A stretch of DNA of 64,000 nt from Helicobacter sp. NHP19-012 (GTDB lineage Bacteria > Campylobacterota > Campylobacteria > Campylobacterales > Helicobacteraceae). The notes under the pieces were generated by a model. The model saw only the letters and a list, made by a program, of their open reading frames with translations. It searched no databases and was not told the origin of the DNA. The stretch covers positions 372,001 through 436,000 of the forward strand of contig NZ_AP024819.1 of the NCBI RefSeq assembly GCF_019703325.1. The letters are read 5' to 3'. Positions 1 through 8,656 of the stretch are shown here, piece by piece (within the stretch, counting starts at the first letter, position 1; the number at the start of each line of letters is the position of its first letter). The translations under genes were made by a program, and so were the position numbers.

Positions 1-1926
1 TTTGAAAGCTTGTAAAGAGGCGTTGATCCCCTCCACGCTTTGGCTCTGGGCTTTAATGGACTCAGAAGTGTCGGCGATGCTTTGCACTAAAACATTAATA
101 TTTGCCTCAATTTCACCCAAGCTCTTTTGGGTGCGCTCGGCAAGTTTACGCACCTCATCAGCCACCACGGCAAAACCCCGCCCGTGTTGCCCAGCACGCG
201 CCGCCTCAATGGCTGCGTTTAGAGCCAGTAAGTTTGTTTGGTCAGCAATGTCTTTAATGATCTCCACAATGTTTCTAATGTCTTGCCCCTGTGCAATCAT
301 TTCCTCACTTTTTTGGCCAATGCTAGCGATGCTCTCTGTGATAGATTCGATAGATTTAGAAGTTTGGAGCAGGTTTTTATTTTGCTGGTTTGCGCTGTTT
401 GTGAGCTGATCAACACAGGCTTTTAAACCCTTTGATTCTTTTGTGAGTGCACTGGCAAAATCTAGCGAAGTGCGCAACATTTTTGTGATCTCAGTTCCTA
501 AAGCATCGATGGCCCTTTCAACATCACCAGAGGGGTTAGGGATACTCTTCGTGAAGTCTAAGGCTTGGTAACGCTCAAAAGCTTGGTTAATGATTTGCAT
601 ATAAGAGCCTATGTGTTGTTGTAAATACACCACCACATCGTTAAAGAGTCCTCTAAGTTGCAAAAGATCCGGGTTATTGGGCGTGGCCGTGATCTTTTGC
701 GTAAAATCCCCCTCTTTAATGTGGCGCACCACAGTGAGCATATTTTCAATGGTCGCGCTGTCGGCTTTGGTGTTCTCGTGGATTTTTAAGATGTTTTCAT
801 TAATGGATTGTTGCATATACCCAATCTCATCGAGCATTTTAGGTTCGACAATGTGCACATCTTTATTGTTTTTAGGGTCGTTAAGCAGTCTAAAGAAACT
901 GCTCAGGGTGTTAGAAACCACTCCGATACGATCGCCCACGAGGTAACGCACAAGAAAATAGACGATCACCACCAGCACCACTACCACCACTAACCCCATG
1001 ACCAAAATCAATTTTTGCAAATAACTGGCCGCTGCAAAGATTTCTTTTTTGCTTGCAAACCGCGCGACAGCCCAATTGAATTTAAAATCATCGGGACCAA
1101 TTTTGCTAAATATGTCAAAGGATTTCACCACTAAAAAACTATCTTTATTGGTGCTGATGGCGTGGTAATCCATAGCCCCAGAGCGGCTTTCATGCACCAT
1201 CGCCACTAAGTGTGCCGCCGTAGGATCACGATTGACATCGCTCAAGAGTTTGCCTTGAATACTTTTGTTGTATGTCAGCAATAAATAGCCGTTTTGTTGC
1301 ATCACAAAGGTGTCGTTTTTGCTACGCATGACAATATCAGCAAAACCATCAATGCTGACAAAAGCGATCATCACCCCCACTAATTTAGTTTTGCCATGTT
1401 CATTCTTGTCAAGAGGCACCGCCAATTCAAAGCCGAAGATTCTTTGCCCACCAATCTCTCTAAAATAGGGTTTTGTTTTAAGAATCTTGCCATCTTGTAG
1501 CACTTGACGCGTGATTCCAGGATTGTAAAAATCCTTTTTAATGGAAGTTTCTAGGGTATCTCCCACTTTGCTCGTAATATAAGAACCGTTAGGATCACCC
1601 ACAGCGGACACGCTAACCAGTTTCACACGTACGGTGCTATTTAAAAACTTTCGGATCAACTGCTGTCTTTCGCTTTCATTGTGGGTTAAATCAATGGAGG
1701 CGAGATTCTCCGCTAAAGTGCTCATGGATTCAAACATGCGATTCATCACCCTTTGCAGGCGGGCGGCGTTTTCATCGACATTTCTCTGCATGGTTTCAAT
1801 GGTGGTGTTGCGCGTAACAGTCCTCACCTGTTTGCTGATCACCACCCCCATGGTTGTAATACCCAACACCACCACCACGCACACACCCATAATGATCTTA
1901 GCGGCAATCCCTAATTTAGAAAACAT
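1..1926 (-). CDS. Methyl-accepting chemotaxis protein (3' end outside window)
   Basis: Transmembrane chemoreceptor that signals to CheW/CheA encoded just upstream. About 642 residues are visible, starting at ATG 1926; the stop lies beyond position 1. A membrane segment at about residues 8-30 and a second at about 302-325 bracket a roughly 270-residue periplasmic region that looks like a double-Cache sensor. A HAMP-like stretch and a long helical signalling domain follow. The highly conserved hairpin tip ([20 protein letters not shown], then [18 protein letters not shown]) sits near residues 555-600. The ligand cannot be told from sequence. It lies 36 bases downstream of cheW on the same strand, so co-transcription with the chemotaxis core is likely. 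Receptor class is certain; which H. pylori Tlp it matches is not. Confidence 0.93.
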   Translation of the reverse strand, partial: MFSKLGIAAKIIMGVCVVVVLGITTMGVVISKQVRTVTRNTTIETMQRNVDENAARLQRVMNRMFESMSTLAENLASIDLTHNESERQQLIRKFLNSTVRVKLVSVSAVGDPNGSYITSKVGDTLETSIKKDFYNPGITRQVLQDGKILKTKPYFREIGGQRIFGFELAVPLDKNEHGKTKLVGVMIAFVSIDGFADIVMRSKNDTFVMQQNGYLLLTYNKSIQGKLLSDVNRDPTAAHLVAMVHESRSGAMDYHAISTNKDSFLVVKSFDIFSKIGPDDFKFNWAVARFASKKEIFAAASYLQKLILVMGLVVVVVLVVIVYFLVRYLVGDRIGVVSNTLSSFFRLLNDPKNNKDVHIVEPKMLDEIGYMQQSINENILKIHENTKADSATIENMLTVVRHIKEGDFTQKITATPNNPDLLQLRGLFNDVVVYLQQHIGSYMQIINQAFERYQALDFTKSIPNPSGDVERAIDALGTEITKMLRTSLDFASALTKESKGLKACVDQLTNSANQQNKNLLQTSKSIESITESIASIGQKSEEMIAQGQDIRNIVEIIKDIADQTNLLALNAAIEAARAGQHGRGFAVVADEVRKLAERTQKSLGEIEANINVLVQSIADTSESIKAQSQSVEGINASLQAFK

Positions 1927-1962
1927 GGCATCCCTTTCTCGAGCACAACTCTAAACATCGAC

Positions 1963-2469
1963 CTAAAAATCCTTTTTGAGTATCTCTTCTACTTTAAGAA
2001 TTGAAACCAATTTATCCTCCCGCTTGCCAATACCATAAATCAGCTGGTCATTTTCCAAAAGGGTTTCGGGCACCGGATCGATGTCGGATTGTTTAATGCG
2101 GATTGCCTCTGTCAAGCGGTCGATAAAAAAGCCGGCAATTTGGTCGTTGTGGCGCACAACTAAATAACGCATGTCTTTATTGAGCTTTTCAGCAGGTAAG
2201 CCAAACTTCAAGCGCAGACTAATCAAAGGAAAGACATTGCCCCTAAGATTGAACACCCCCAACACATAATTAGGCGTTCCAGGCACGCGCGTGTAGCCTA
2301 TGGGTTTGACAATCTCTAAAATATTTAAAATGGGGATGGCGTATTCCTCGTTGCCGATGATAAAGCCGATGAATTGTAAAATCTCCTCATTGTCCTCAAG
2401 TTTTTCATCTTTATTACCCTTTTTCTGCTTCTCAAACAGCTCTTTTAATGCCATTGCGTTTTGTTGCAT
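1963..2469 (-). CDS. cheW: Chemotaxis coupling protein CheW
   Basis: Scaffold protein that couples chemoreceptors to the CheA kinase in the polar array. 168 residues, the usual family length. The CheW-like SH3-type fold runs from about residue 28 to 165, with FIIGNEEYAIPILNILEIV and the RVPGTPNYVLGVFNLRGNVF block that marks the family. The first 27 residues are charged and helical. The gene starts 9 bases after cheA ends on the same strand, so the two are one transcript. This is the H. pylori order (cheA then cheW). Confidence 0.97.
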   Translation of the reverse strand: MQQNAMALKELFEKQKKGNKDEKLEDNEEILQFIGFIIGNEEYAIPILNILEIVKPIGYTRVPGTPNYVLGVFNLRGNVFPLISLRLKFGLPAEKLNKDMRYLVVRHNDQIAGFFIDRLTEAIRIKQSDIDPVPETLLENDQLIYGIGKREDKLVSILKVEEILKKDF

Positions 2470-2478
2470 ATGTGTTCC

Positions 2479-4869
2479 TTAGTCCTCTAATTTAATGCTG
2501 CGCTTAACCACATTTGCCAAATACTCGGGGCTGTAGGGTTTAGTGATGTATTCGGTCATGCCACTCTCCACGCCCCTAATGCGATCAGTCTTGGTTACCC
2601 TTGAGGTTACGGCGATGAGGGGCAGGTTTTTAAACTTATTGTATTTACGCACCTCAGCCGCAAAAGTGTAGCCGTCCATTTTAGGCATTTCAATGTCTAC
2701 CAAGACCGCATCGGGGGTTTTGTCGGCGTTTTTCACCATTTCTAGTCCCTCCAAACCATTTGTGGCTTCAAGCACGGTTACGCCTAGCGGTTTTAAAGAT
2801 TTACGCATCACCGCCCTATCCGTGCTGCTGTCATCAATGGCTAAGATGATATAATCGCTGGGGTTGTTTTTGGCGTTGGAGTTTTGCGCCTGATCCATCA
2901 AGCTATTGACATTGACCTTGATGTTTTTAGCCATCTCCATCATTGTGCCAACATCCACAATGAGCGTGATCTTGCCATCGCCACGCACCGTAGCCCCCGC
3001 AATGCCCTTTGTACTTTTTAAATAGTAACCCAAAGACTTGATCACGACCTCCTCTTGCCCGATCAAATAATCCACAATCAGTCCAATCTTTTGATCGGCT
3101 AAACCAATGATGACAACGTACACCTCTCTAGAGGTCTCCAAGATCGCATCGACTTTAAAAATATCTGCCAAACGCACGAGCGAAAGCACTTCATCACGCA
3201 AGCGCAATACACTCTTGCCATCCACGCTGTAAATCTCATCTTGACTAATACGCACCGTTTCAAGCACTGAAGATAGGGGGATCGCATAATACTCCTCTTG
3301 CACGCCCACGAGCAAAGCCTGAATAATGGCTAGGGTTAAGGGGATTTTGAGCTTTTGCGTGGTCCTTACCCCCACTTCTGACTCCAACTCAATGATCCCA
3401 TTGAGCTTTTCAATATTCGTTTTCACCACATCCATGCCCACACCCCGCCCGGATACATTGCTTAGAGTCTTGGCGGTTGAAAAGCCGGGCTTAAAGATGA
3501 TGTTTAAAGCCTCTTTGTCCGTCATTGTGGCGGCTTCTCTCTCGGTGATCACGCCCTTTTCAATGGCTTTTTCTTTAAGTTTTTTAGGGTCTAGTCCCGT
3601 GCCATCATCAGTGATTTTAATCACAATGTGGTTGCCCTCGTTGTAAGCACTTAGCTCCACACGCCCTGTTTCAGGTTTGCCTAGCATTTTGCGATCTTCG
3701 GGCTTTTCAATCCCATGGTCGCAAGAGTTGCGGATAATGTGGATCAAGGGATCGCCGATCTCTTCTACAATAGACTTGTCTAGCTCCGTTTCCTCTCCAT
3801 CGATCACAAGTTCAATGCTCTTGCCAAGCTCACGGCTCAAATCACGCACCATGCGGGGAAATTTATTAAAGACTTTACCAATGGGTTGCATGCGTGTTTT
3901 CATCACAGCTAATTGAAGGTCTGTGGTTACGGCTGAGATAGATGAAACCACCTGGTTTAACTCTTCTAGGAATTTTTCTCCATCGTAGCGTTCCTCCACA
4001 TCCCCATAAATGCGGATCAAGCGGTTCTTACCCAACACTAGCTCCCCAATGAGATTCATTAAGTGATCGAGCCGCCCTACATCCACACGCACGGTCTGCT
4101 CCACACCAATGGCGACAGATTTTTCGCCCTCTTTTTTAGGCGCACCCGGCTTTGCGGCTGCTTGGGTGGGCTTTGTTGGTGTGGGTTTAGGCGTAGGGGT
4201 GCTTTGGGGGCGTGTGTCCTGTGTGGGGGTGTGTTGCGCTGCGGCGCTTTGTGCCTCTTCTTTCCTTTTCTCTGCCCGGCGGGCTTTGTCCGCTTCTTGG
4301 CGTATTTTCAAAAGCCGTTCGATCTCTTGCTCCACTTCTTGTGGGCTCATATTGGAGTAATTTGGTTCGTCCTCTGTTTTGCTCTCTTCTTTTACTGCAG
4401 TTACAGCTTCTGCCTTAGCTTCTTCTGTTTTTGCAGGTTCTGTAGGCGTATCCTCTTGGGCTGGGGTTTGTGCGGGGCCATCTTGCACAATGGCTTGTAA
4501 CTCTTTAGTGATCCCCTCAATGTCTAGCCCAGCATTAGCATCCGTGCCCGTGTCGCGGATATTCACCAACAAGGTTTTCATCATATCCACAGAGCGCAAC
4601 ACGACATCCATCACATCTGGAGTGATCTTAAGCTCATTTTTACGCGCGCGATTCAGCACATCTTCCATATTGTGGGTCAAGTGCGTCAGGGTGTCAAGGT
4701 TAAGAAACGAGCTTGAGCCTTTAATGGTGTGTGCGACCCTAAAAATGCGGTTTAATAAATCCAAATCCTCCGGGCTATGCTCCAACTCCACCAAGTCCTG
4801 GTCGAGTTGCTCGTTCATTTCAAAGGCTTCGACTAAGAAGTCCTCCATGATCTCTTTCATATCATCCAT
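2479..4869 (-). CDS. cheA: CheA-CheY hybrid histidine kinase (CheAY)
   Basis: Central chemotaxis kinase: autophosphorylates on a histidine and passes phosphate to CheY-type receivers. 796 residues. Domains in order: HPt with the phospho-acceptor His47 (AHTIKGSS); a long Pro/Ala/Lys/Thr-rich linker at about 130-250; dimerisation helices; an HATPase domain with NSCDHGIE, DDGTGLD and GRGVGMDVVK boxes; a CheW-like domain; and a C-terminal receiver (about 670-790) with AIDDSS, VDIEMPKMDG and TKPY. The fused receiver is characteristic of Helicobacter and Campylobacter CheA. The ATG at 4869 is preceded by an AAGGAAGAGG ribosome site and a TATAAT box. All catalytic motifs are intact. Confidence 0.97.
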   Translation of the reverse strand: MDDMKEIMEDFLVEAFEMNEQLDQDLVELEHSPEDLDLLNRIFRVAHTIKGSSSFLNLDTLTHLTHNMEDVLNRARKNELKITPDVMDVVLRSVDMMKTLLVNIRDTGTDANAGLDIEGITKELQAIVQDGPAQTPAQEDTPTEPAKTEEAKAEAVTAVKEESKTEDEPNYSNMSPQEVEQEIERLLKIRQEADKARRAEKRKEEAQSAAAQHTPTQDTRPQSTPTPKPTPTKPTQAAAKPGAPKKEGEKSVAIGVEQTVRVDVGRLDHLMNLIGELVLGKNRLIRIYGDVEERYDGEKFLEELNQVVSSISAVTTDLQLAVMKTRMQPIGKVFNKFPRMVRDLSRELGKSIELVIDGEETELDKSIVEEIGDPLIHIIRNSCDHGIEKPEDRKMLGKPETGRVELSAYNEGNHIVIKITDDGTGLDPKKLKEKAIEKGVITEREAATMTDKEALNIIFKPGFSTAKTLSNVSGRGVGMDVVKTNIEKLNGIIELESEVGVRTTQKLKIPLTLAIIQALLVGVQEEYYAIPLSSVLETVRISQDEIYSVDGKSVLRLRDEVLSLVRLADIFKVDAILETSREVYVVIIGLADQKIGLIVDYLIGQEEVVIKSLGYYLKSTKGIAGATVRGDGKITLIVDVGTMMEMAKNIKVNVNSLMDQAQNSNAKNNPSDYIILAIDDSSTDRAVMRKSLKPLGVTVLEATNGLEGLEMVKNADKTPDAVLVDIEMPKMDGYTFAAEVRKYNKFKNLPLIAVTSRVTKTDRIRGVESGMTEYITKPYSPEYLANVVKRSIKLED

Positions 4870-4895
4870 AAAACACCTCTTCCTTAAATTCTTTT

Positions 4896-4901
4896 ATTAT
4901 A
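4896..4901 (-). promoter_or_regulatory. -10 box of the cheA-cheW promoter
   Basis: TATAAT on the minus strand, about 27 bases before the cheA start and 8 bases downstream of the restored cheV stop. It predicts a transcript start near 4889. The spacing to the strong ribosome site at about 4876-4885 fits a housekeeping promoter, so cheA-cheW(-MCP) can be transcribed independently of cheV. No clear -35 is needed in Helicobacter. Confidence 0.6.
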
Positions 4902-4908
4902 CTTAAGA

Positions 4909-5837
4909 TTAGCCTAAAATCTTAGCAATCTCGTCCATGAAACGATCGGGGTCAAATTTCACTAAGTACCCTTTTGCGCCTAAATCCAACGCCCTTTGGG
5001 TATTGTAGTCATCGCAGATAGAAGAGTTAAAAAGTAGGGGGATTTGGCAAAAGCGCGGGTCTTCTCGGATTTTAGAAAAAAATGGAAACCATCCATCTTG
5101 GGCATCTCTACATCGGAAACAATGATTTTTAGATTTTGGTCCAATTTGTCTTGATATTGCGCATAGAGCATTTCTAGCTTGGCTAGACCATCACGACCAT
5201 CCACCGCCTCCACGACTTGAAAGCCTAATTTTAGTAAAGTCCGCTTGATAACCGCACGGGCGGCTCTACTATCATCCACAAACATGGCAAGCCCATCAAA
5301 TTTCTTAACTTGGCGTTTTGTCATGTGGGTTTTGGAAACATGCAGTTGCAAATCATCTAAAATACTCTCTAGATCCAAAATTAAAAGGGTTTTATCCTCA
5401 TCGATCTTTGTAGTGCCCGTGATTTTATCCTTACGCACCGTGCTGTAATTACTAAAGGTGGCCGGCTCAACTTTTTTCCAATCGATACGCCGAATACGCT
5501 TAACTGCGTGCACCATAAAGCCCATTTTAATATTGCTAAACTCCGTGATCACCACGACCTTTTCAATCGCACGATTTGCATCTTCTGTGATCCCTAGCCA
5601 CTTGGAAAGATCGATTAAGGGGATGATTGTTGAGCGCAGATCAAAAACCCCCAAAATATAATCCAAGTTTGCAGGACATTCAAAGATTTCAGGCATCATG
5701 ATGATCTCTTGCACCTTGGATACATTGATCCCATAAATGCCCTCAAAGGGCTGGTTGTCCTGCAAGCCGAAGATTCTAAAGTCCACTAACTCAATTTCGC
5801 CCAAATTCAAGGCGGTGTTCAAACTTTGCTCCGTCAA
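4909..5837 (-). CDS. cheV: Chemotaxis protein CheV (CheW-receiver fusion), frameshifted
   Basis: CheV couples receptors to CheA and carries a phosphorylatable receiver for adaptation. The CheW-like domain occupies about residues 10-165 and the receiver about 183-309 (MFVDDSRAA, IVSDVEMPKMDG). The reading frame breaks at the run of seven A at 5076-5082: as written the protein turns out of frame after DGFHFF. Adding one base restores SKIREDPRF, then LFNSSICDDYNT, LGAKGYLVKFDP and a stop at 4909, giving about 309 residues, the normal CheV length. The start at 5837 is TTG with a weak ribosome site. Position next to cheA matches H. pylori cheV3. The break may be a sequencing error, a slippery-tract variant or a real mutation. 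Confidence 0.85.
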
Positions 5838-5905
5838 GTACCAACCCCATTTGACAATTTTAAGAACTTTTTGATTTTAGCTTATTTTCTCTTAGTTAGC
5901 GTGGA

Positions 5906-6625
5906 TTAAGGCAGCGTAGGGCAGATATTCCAACCCAAATCAGTAAATTTTACCACCTCTTTTGTGCAGTAAAAGGAGGGTAGGGCCACATACAGTTGGC
6001 TTTTTTGATAAATGCAACCGATATGAAAATGCCCTTCGATCACGCCCCATAAGGGTTGTGTGCTGTTTTTGGTGCAGCAGACTAAACGGGTTTTGGCAAA
6101 GCGTGTGAAATCCAAACCACTTTGGGAGAAGTTTTTAATTTTTTTGGCATAAATGGGAGTGCTTATAGCAGTGTAAAGTGGCTTTATGTGGGCTAAAAAC
6201 CCTAAAATTTTTAACGCTAGCCTACTTGAGAGTAGGCGGATATACAGACCATAACCAAAACCTAAAAATAAATCCCCGTGCATTAGGTGATAAAACTTAT
6301 CTTGGCAACTAAAAGCTACGGGTTGAGCATTTCTAGGGTAAATTGTGGTGTTTTTAAGCTGTGGTAAAGACTGCAGACCAAAATCGTGGTTGCCTTCAAA
6401 GTAAAAGACCGGTATTTGTCGACTCAAACTCTCTATTTGCTCTAAAACGTCCAATGGATGCGTATACGCCACACTCCCCACTAAGATTTGGAAAATATCA
6501 CCCATTAAAAAGAGTTGGCTAGGCGGCTTAGCCAAAAGCTGCTCTAAAAAATTAGGCAAATCAACCATGCCCTCTTGGTGGTGGGCATCAGCAATAAAGA
6601 GCGCCCCCTCTAAGATTGTAGGCAA
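5906..6625 (-). CDS. lpxJ: UDP-2,3-diacylglucosamine pyrophosphohydrolase-like metallophosphoesterase
   Basis: Calcineurin-type metallophosphoesterase of 239 residues, probably cleaving UDP-2,3-diacylglucosamine to lipid X in lipid A synthesis. Metal-binding motifs appear in order: FIADAHHQEG (a DxH-type first motif), MGDIFQ, GNHDFG, HGDLFLG and GHFHIG near the C terminus. A gene of this family lies beside cheV in H. pylori, where, as I recall, it was characterised as the divergent LpxJ enzyme of Epsilonproteobacteria; the family is sure, the exact symbol less so. It starts 24 bases after thiS and probably shares its promoter. No signal peptide, consistent with a cytoplasmic, membrane-face enzyme. 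Confidence 0.82.
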   Translation of the reverse strand: MPTILEGALFIADAHHQEGMVDLPNFLEQLLAKPPSQLFLMGDIFQILVGSVAYTHPLDVLEQIESLSRQIPVFYFEGNHDFGLQSLPQLKNTTIYPRNAQPVAFSCQDKFYHLMHGDLFLGFGYGLYIRLLSSRLALKILGFLAHIKPLYTAISTPIYAKKIKNFSQSGLDFTRFAKTRLVCCTKNSTQPLWGVIEGHFHIGCIYQKSQLYVALPSFYCTKEVVKFTDLGWNICPTLP

Positions 6626-6649
6626 GGGTGGGGAGAGTGTGGGCAGTTT

Positions 6650-6850
6650 TCAACCGCCTCCCATGAACTGCAAACACTCTAAGCGGTCGTTTTCTTTAAG
6701 CGTGGTGTAACTCCACTTCTCTCTTTTCACCACAGCCTCGTTTAAAGCCACTGCACACACCTGCGCTTCAATACCCAACTCTCTAATGACCATATCGATG
6801 TCTAGGGGTTTGTCAAACTCTCTTGCTTGCCCATTAATAAAGACTTGCAT
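6650..6850 (-). CDS. thiS: Sulfur carrier protein ThiS
   Basis: Small ubiquitin-like protein that carries sulfur as a C-terminal thiocarboxylate for thiazole (thiamine) synthesis. 66 residues, the usual length, with the typical start MQVFINGQ, the segment VCAVALNEAVVKREKW, LKENDRLE and the essential C-terminal Gly-Gly (ends FMGGG). The ATG at 6850 has an AAGGAAG ribosome site and a TATAAT box upstream. Its partner enzymes (ThiF, ThiG, ThiH) are not in this window. Small MoaD-like carriers are the only serious alternative; the VAxNxxxV pattern favours ThiS. Confidence 0.85.
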   Translation of the reverse strand: MQVFINGQAREFDKPLDIDMVIRELGIEAQVCAVALNEAVVKREKWSYTTLKENDRLECLQFMGGG

Positions 6851-6875
6851 GCTCTTCCTTACAAATTAAAGCCCC

Positions 6876-6881
6876 ATTATA
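6876..6881 (-). promoter_or_regulatory. -10 box of the thiS promoter
   Basis: An extended -10 element (TGTTATAATG) on the minus strand, about 26 bases before the thiS ATG. It predicts a short leader containing the AAGGAAG ribosome site. No riboswitch-sized leader is present, so no thiamine riboswitch controls this gene. Confidence 0.6.
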
Positions 6882-7439
6882 ACAGAAACGCCTAAAAACC
6901 CTATATGATTGTTTGAAAAATAAAGGCTTACCATGTTGCCTTGCTACTTAAGGAAGAAAGAGTGGTTCAAAGAAATTTGCAAATTTCATGGAATCTAGCC
7001 ACAACACTGTTCATACAACACCAAAGAGCTAAACGTCTATTGCCGGTTATAGGGGCAAAAACCTAGTCATAAAGCTGAAGCTATACTATTGTGTGCAATT
7101 CCATATAAATGGGTGTTTGGACCACGAAATAGTGAGTATCATTGCTCTATACAAAACCATGGATCTTTTTGAGGTCCAATGACAGACCCCCATTTCGCAA
7201 CCCTGATGGCCTTACTTGTAAGTTCTTAACACTGCCCGAAAGTCCATCGTCTCTACTGCTAGATAAAGCAGACGACGCTAAAAACACCTCACTTGCACCT
7301 GCCCAAAGCACCAATGGTGAGTGGATTATGCGCTTTAGCGACCGTGGTACATTGTTTAAGGTCAGTGATTAGAAGTGGATTGCTAGGCGTTTCTAATACA
7401 GGGTTTAGTGTTAGATTTTATCACCTTTGGTATCTGTGT
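6882..7439. other. Gene-free stretch, no recognisable content
   Basis: No reading frame here has a ribosome site or a recognisable product. It is more A+T-rich than the flanking genes. A short open frame at 7142-7372 on the plus strand encodes 76 residues that match nothing I know, and it is probably chance or an eroded gene. The stretch borders the degenerate metB/cysK copy and looks like decayed sequence. Confidence 0.5.
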
Positions 7440-7890
<451 letters not shown>

Positions 7891-8170
7891 TAGACACTAC
7901 ACCTCGATAGTAAGATTCTAAGTTAGCAAGCTCAACCTAGTTAAAAACCTACACTTTATGGTAGTATTCAAGTCGGTTTAAAGTTAGATAAGTGGTTGTG
8001 TGCAAGTGTTAGGATATGTGGTGTGATGGCTAATAAAGATTGTAACGCTGGCTTTACTAATGGATGTGTAGACTTGCTAGATATTTTAGCGATAGATCAC
8101 CTAATTAGCGTAGCTGAAGCAGGAAGACAACATAGGTCTAAATTCTGTATTGGTTGGTAGGATTTTATAG
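7891..8170. other. Decayed sequence between the metB/cysK remnant and the RDD gene
   Basis: No complete gene. A plus-strand frame at about 8064-8160 reads GCVDLLDILAIDHLISVAE and continues to a stop at about 8158; it looks protein-like but I cannot assign it. The stretch ends in an AGGA motif at 8169-8172 that probably serves the next gene. Confidence 0.4.
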
Positions 8171-8176
8171 GATTTG

Positions 8177-8614
8177 GTGCGGTTTCGTAAATTTTTAAAA
8201 ATGCTTAAACAAAACTTTAAGACTTTGTATGGACTAGAGAGGCTCAAAGCCTTCATCACGGACATGTTTATGCTCTACACCCCGCTTTTATACTTCACAA
8301 CCTATGTTATTTTGGGCTCGGCTCAGGCGTTTAGGCAAAATCAAATGGCGGTGTTTGCGTGCGTGGCAGGCTTTGGTCTGCTCTCTAGCGTGTTCTTGTG
8401 TGTGAGCGGACAGACCCCGGGGCTGCGCTATGTTGGGCTTAAATTAGTCTGCACAAAAACACAAAATAAGGTGGGCTTTTTGCGTGCATTGCTGCGCTTT
8501 TTTGTGTGGCTTGCGGTGGCGAGCACGCTCATAGGTCTGCTCTTGCCCTTAATGCGCCCCAATATGCGGCTCTTGCACGATGCGTTGTGCAACACCGCCA
8601 TGCAGAAGGTTTAA
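8177..8614 (+). CDS. RDD family integral membrane protein
   Basis: Small inner-membrane protein of unknown function, about 145 residues. RDD family features are visible: an N-terminal membrane helix preceded by RLKAFITDMF (the R and D of the family name), a second helix, the GQTPGLRYVGLKLV loop, a third helix, and the terminal LLHDALCNT. I chose GTG 8177 because AGGA lies four bases before it; TTG 8174 and ATG 8201 are alternatives. It ends 42 bases before ppk and probably begins the long rightward transcript that runs to rseP. Confidence 0.8.
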   Translation: MRFRKFLKMLKQNFKTLYGLERLKAFITDMFMLYTPLLYFTTYVILGSAQAFRQNQMAVFACVAGFGLLSSVFLCVSGQTPGLRYVGLKLVCTKTQNKVGFLRALLRFFVWLAVASTLIGLLLPLMRPNMRLLHDALCNTAMQKV

Positions 8615-8656
8615 TTCTTTTGGCTACAATGCGCCCTTTAGGTGTGGAGATAAAAA

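Noticed and set aside
4063-4500. Long plus-strand open frames across the cheA linker
   Set aside because: They are antisense to the Pro/Ala/Lys-rich linker of cheA, have no ribosome site and read as low-complexity Cys/Gly/Leu.
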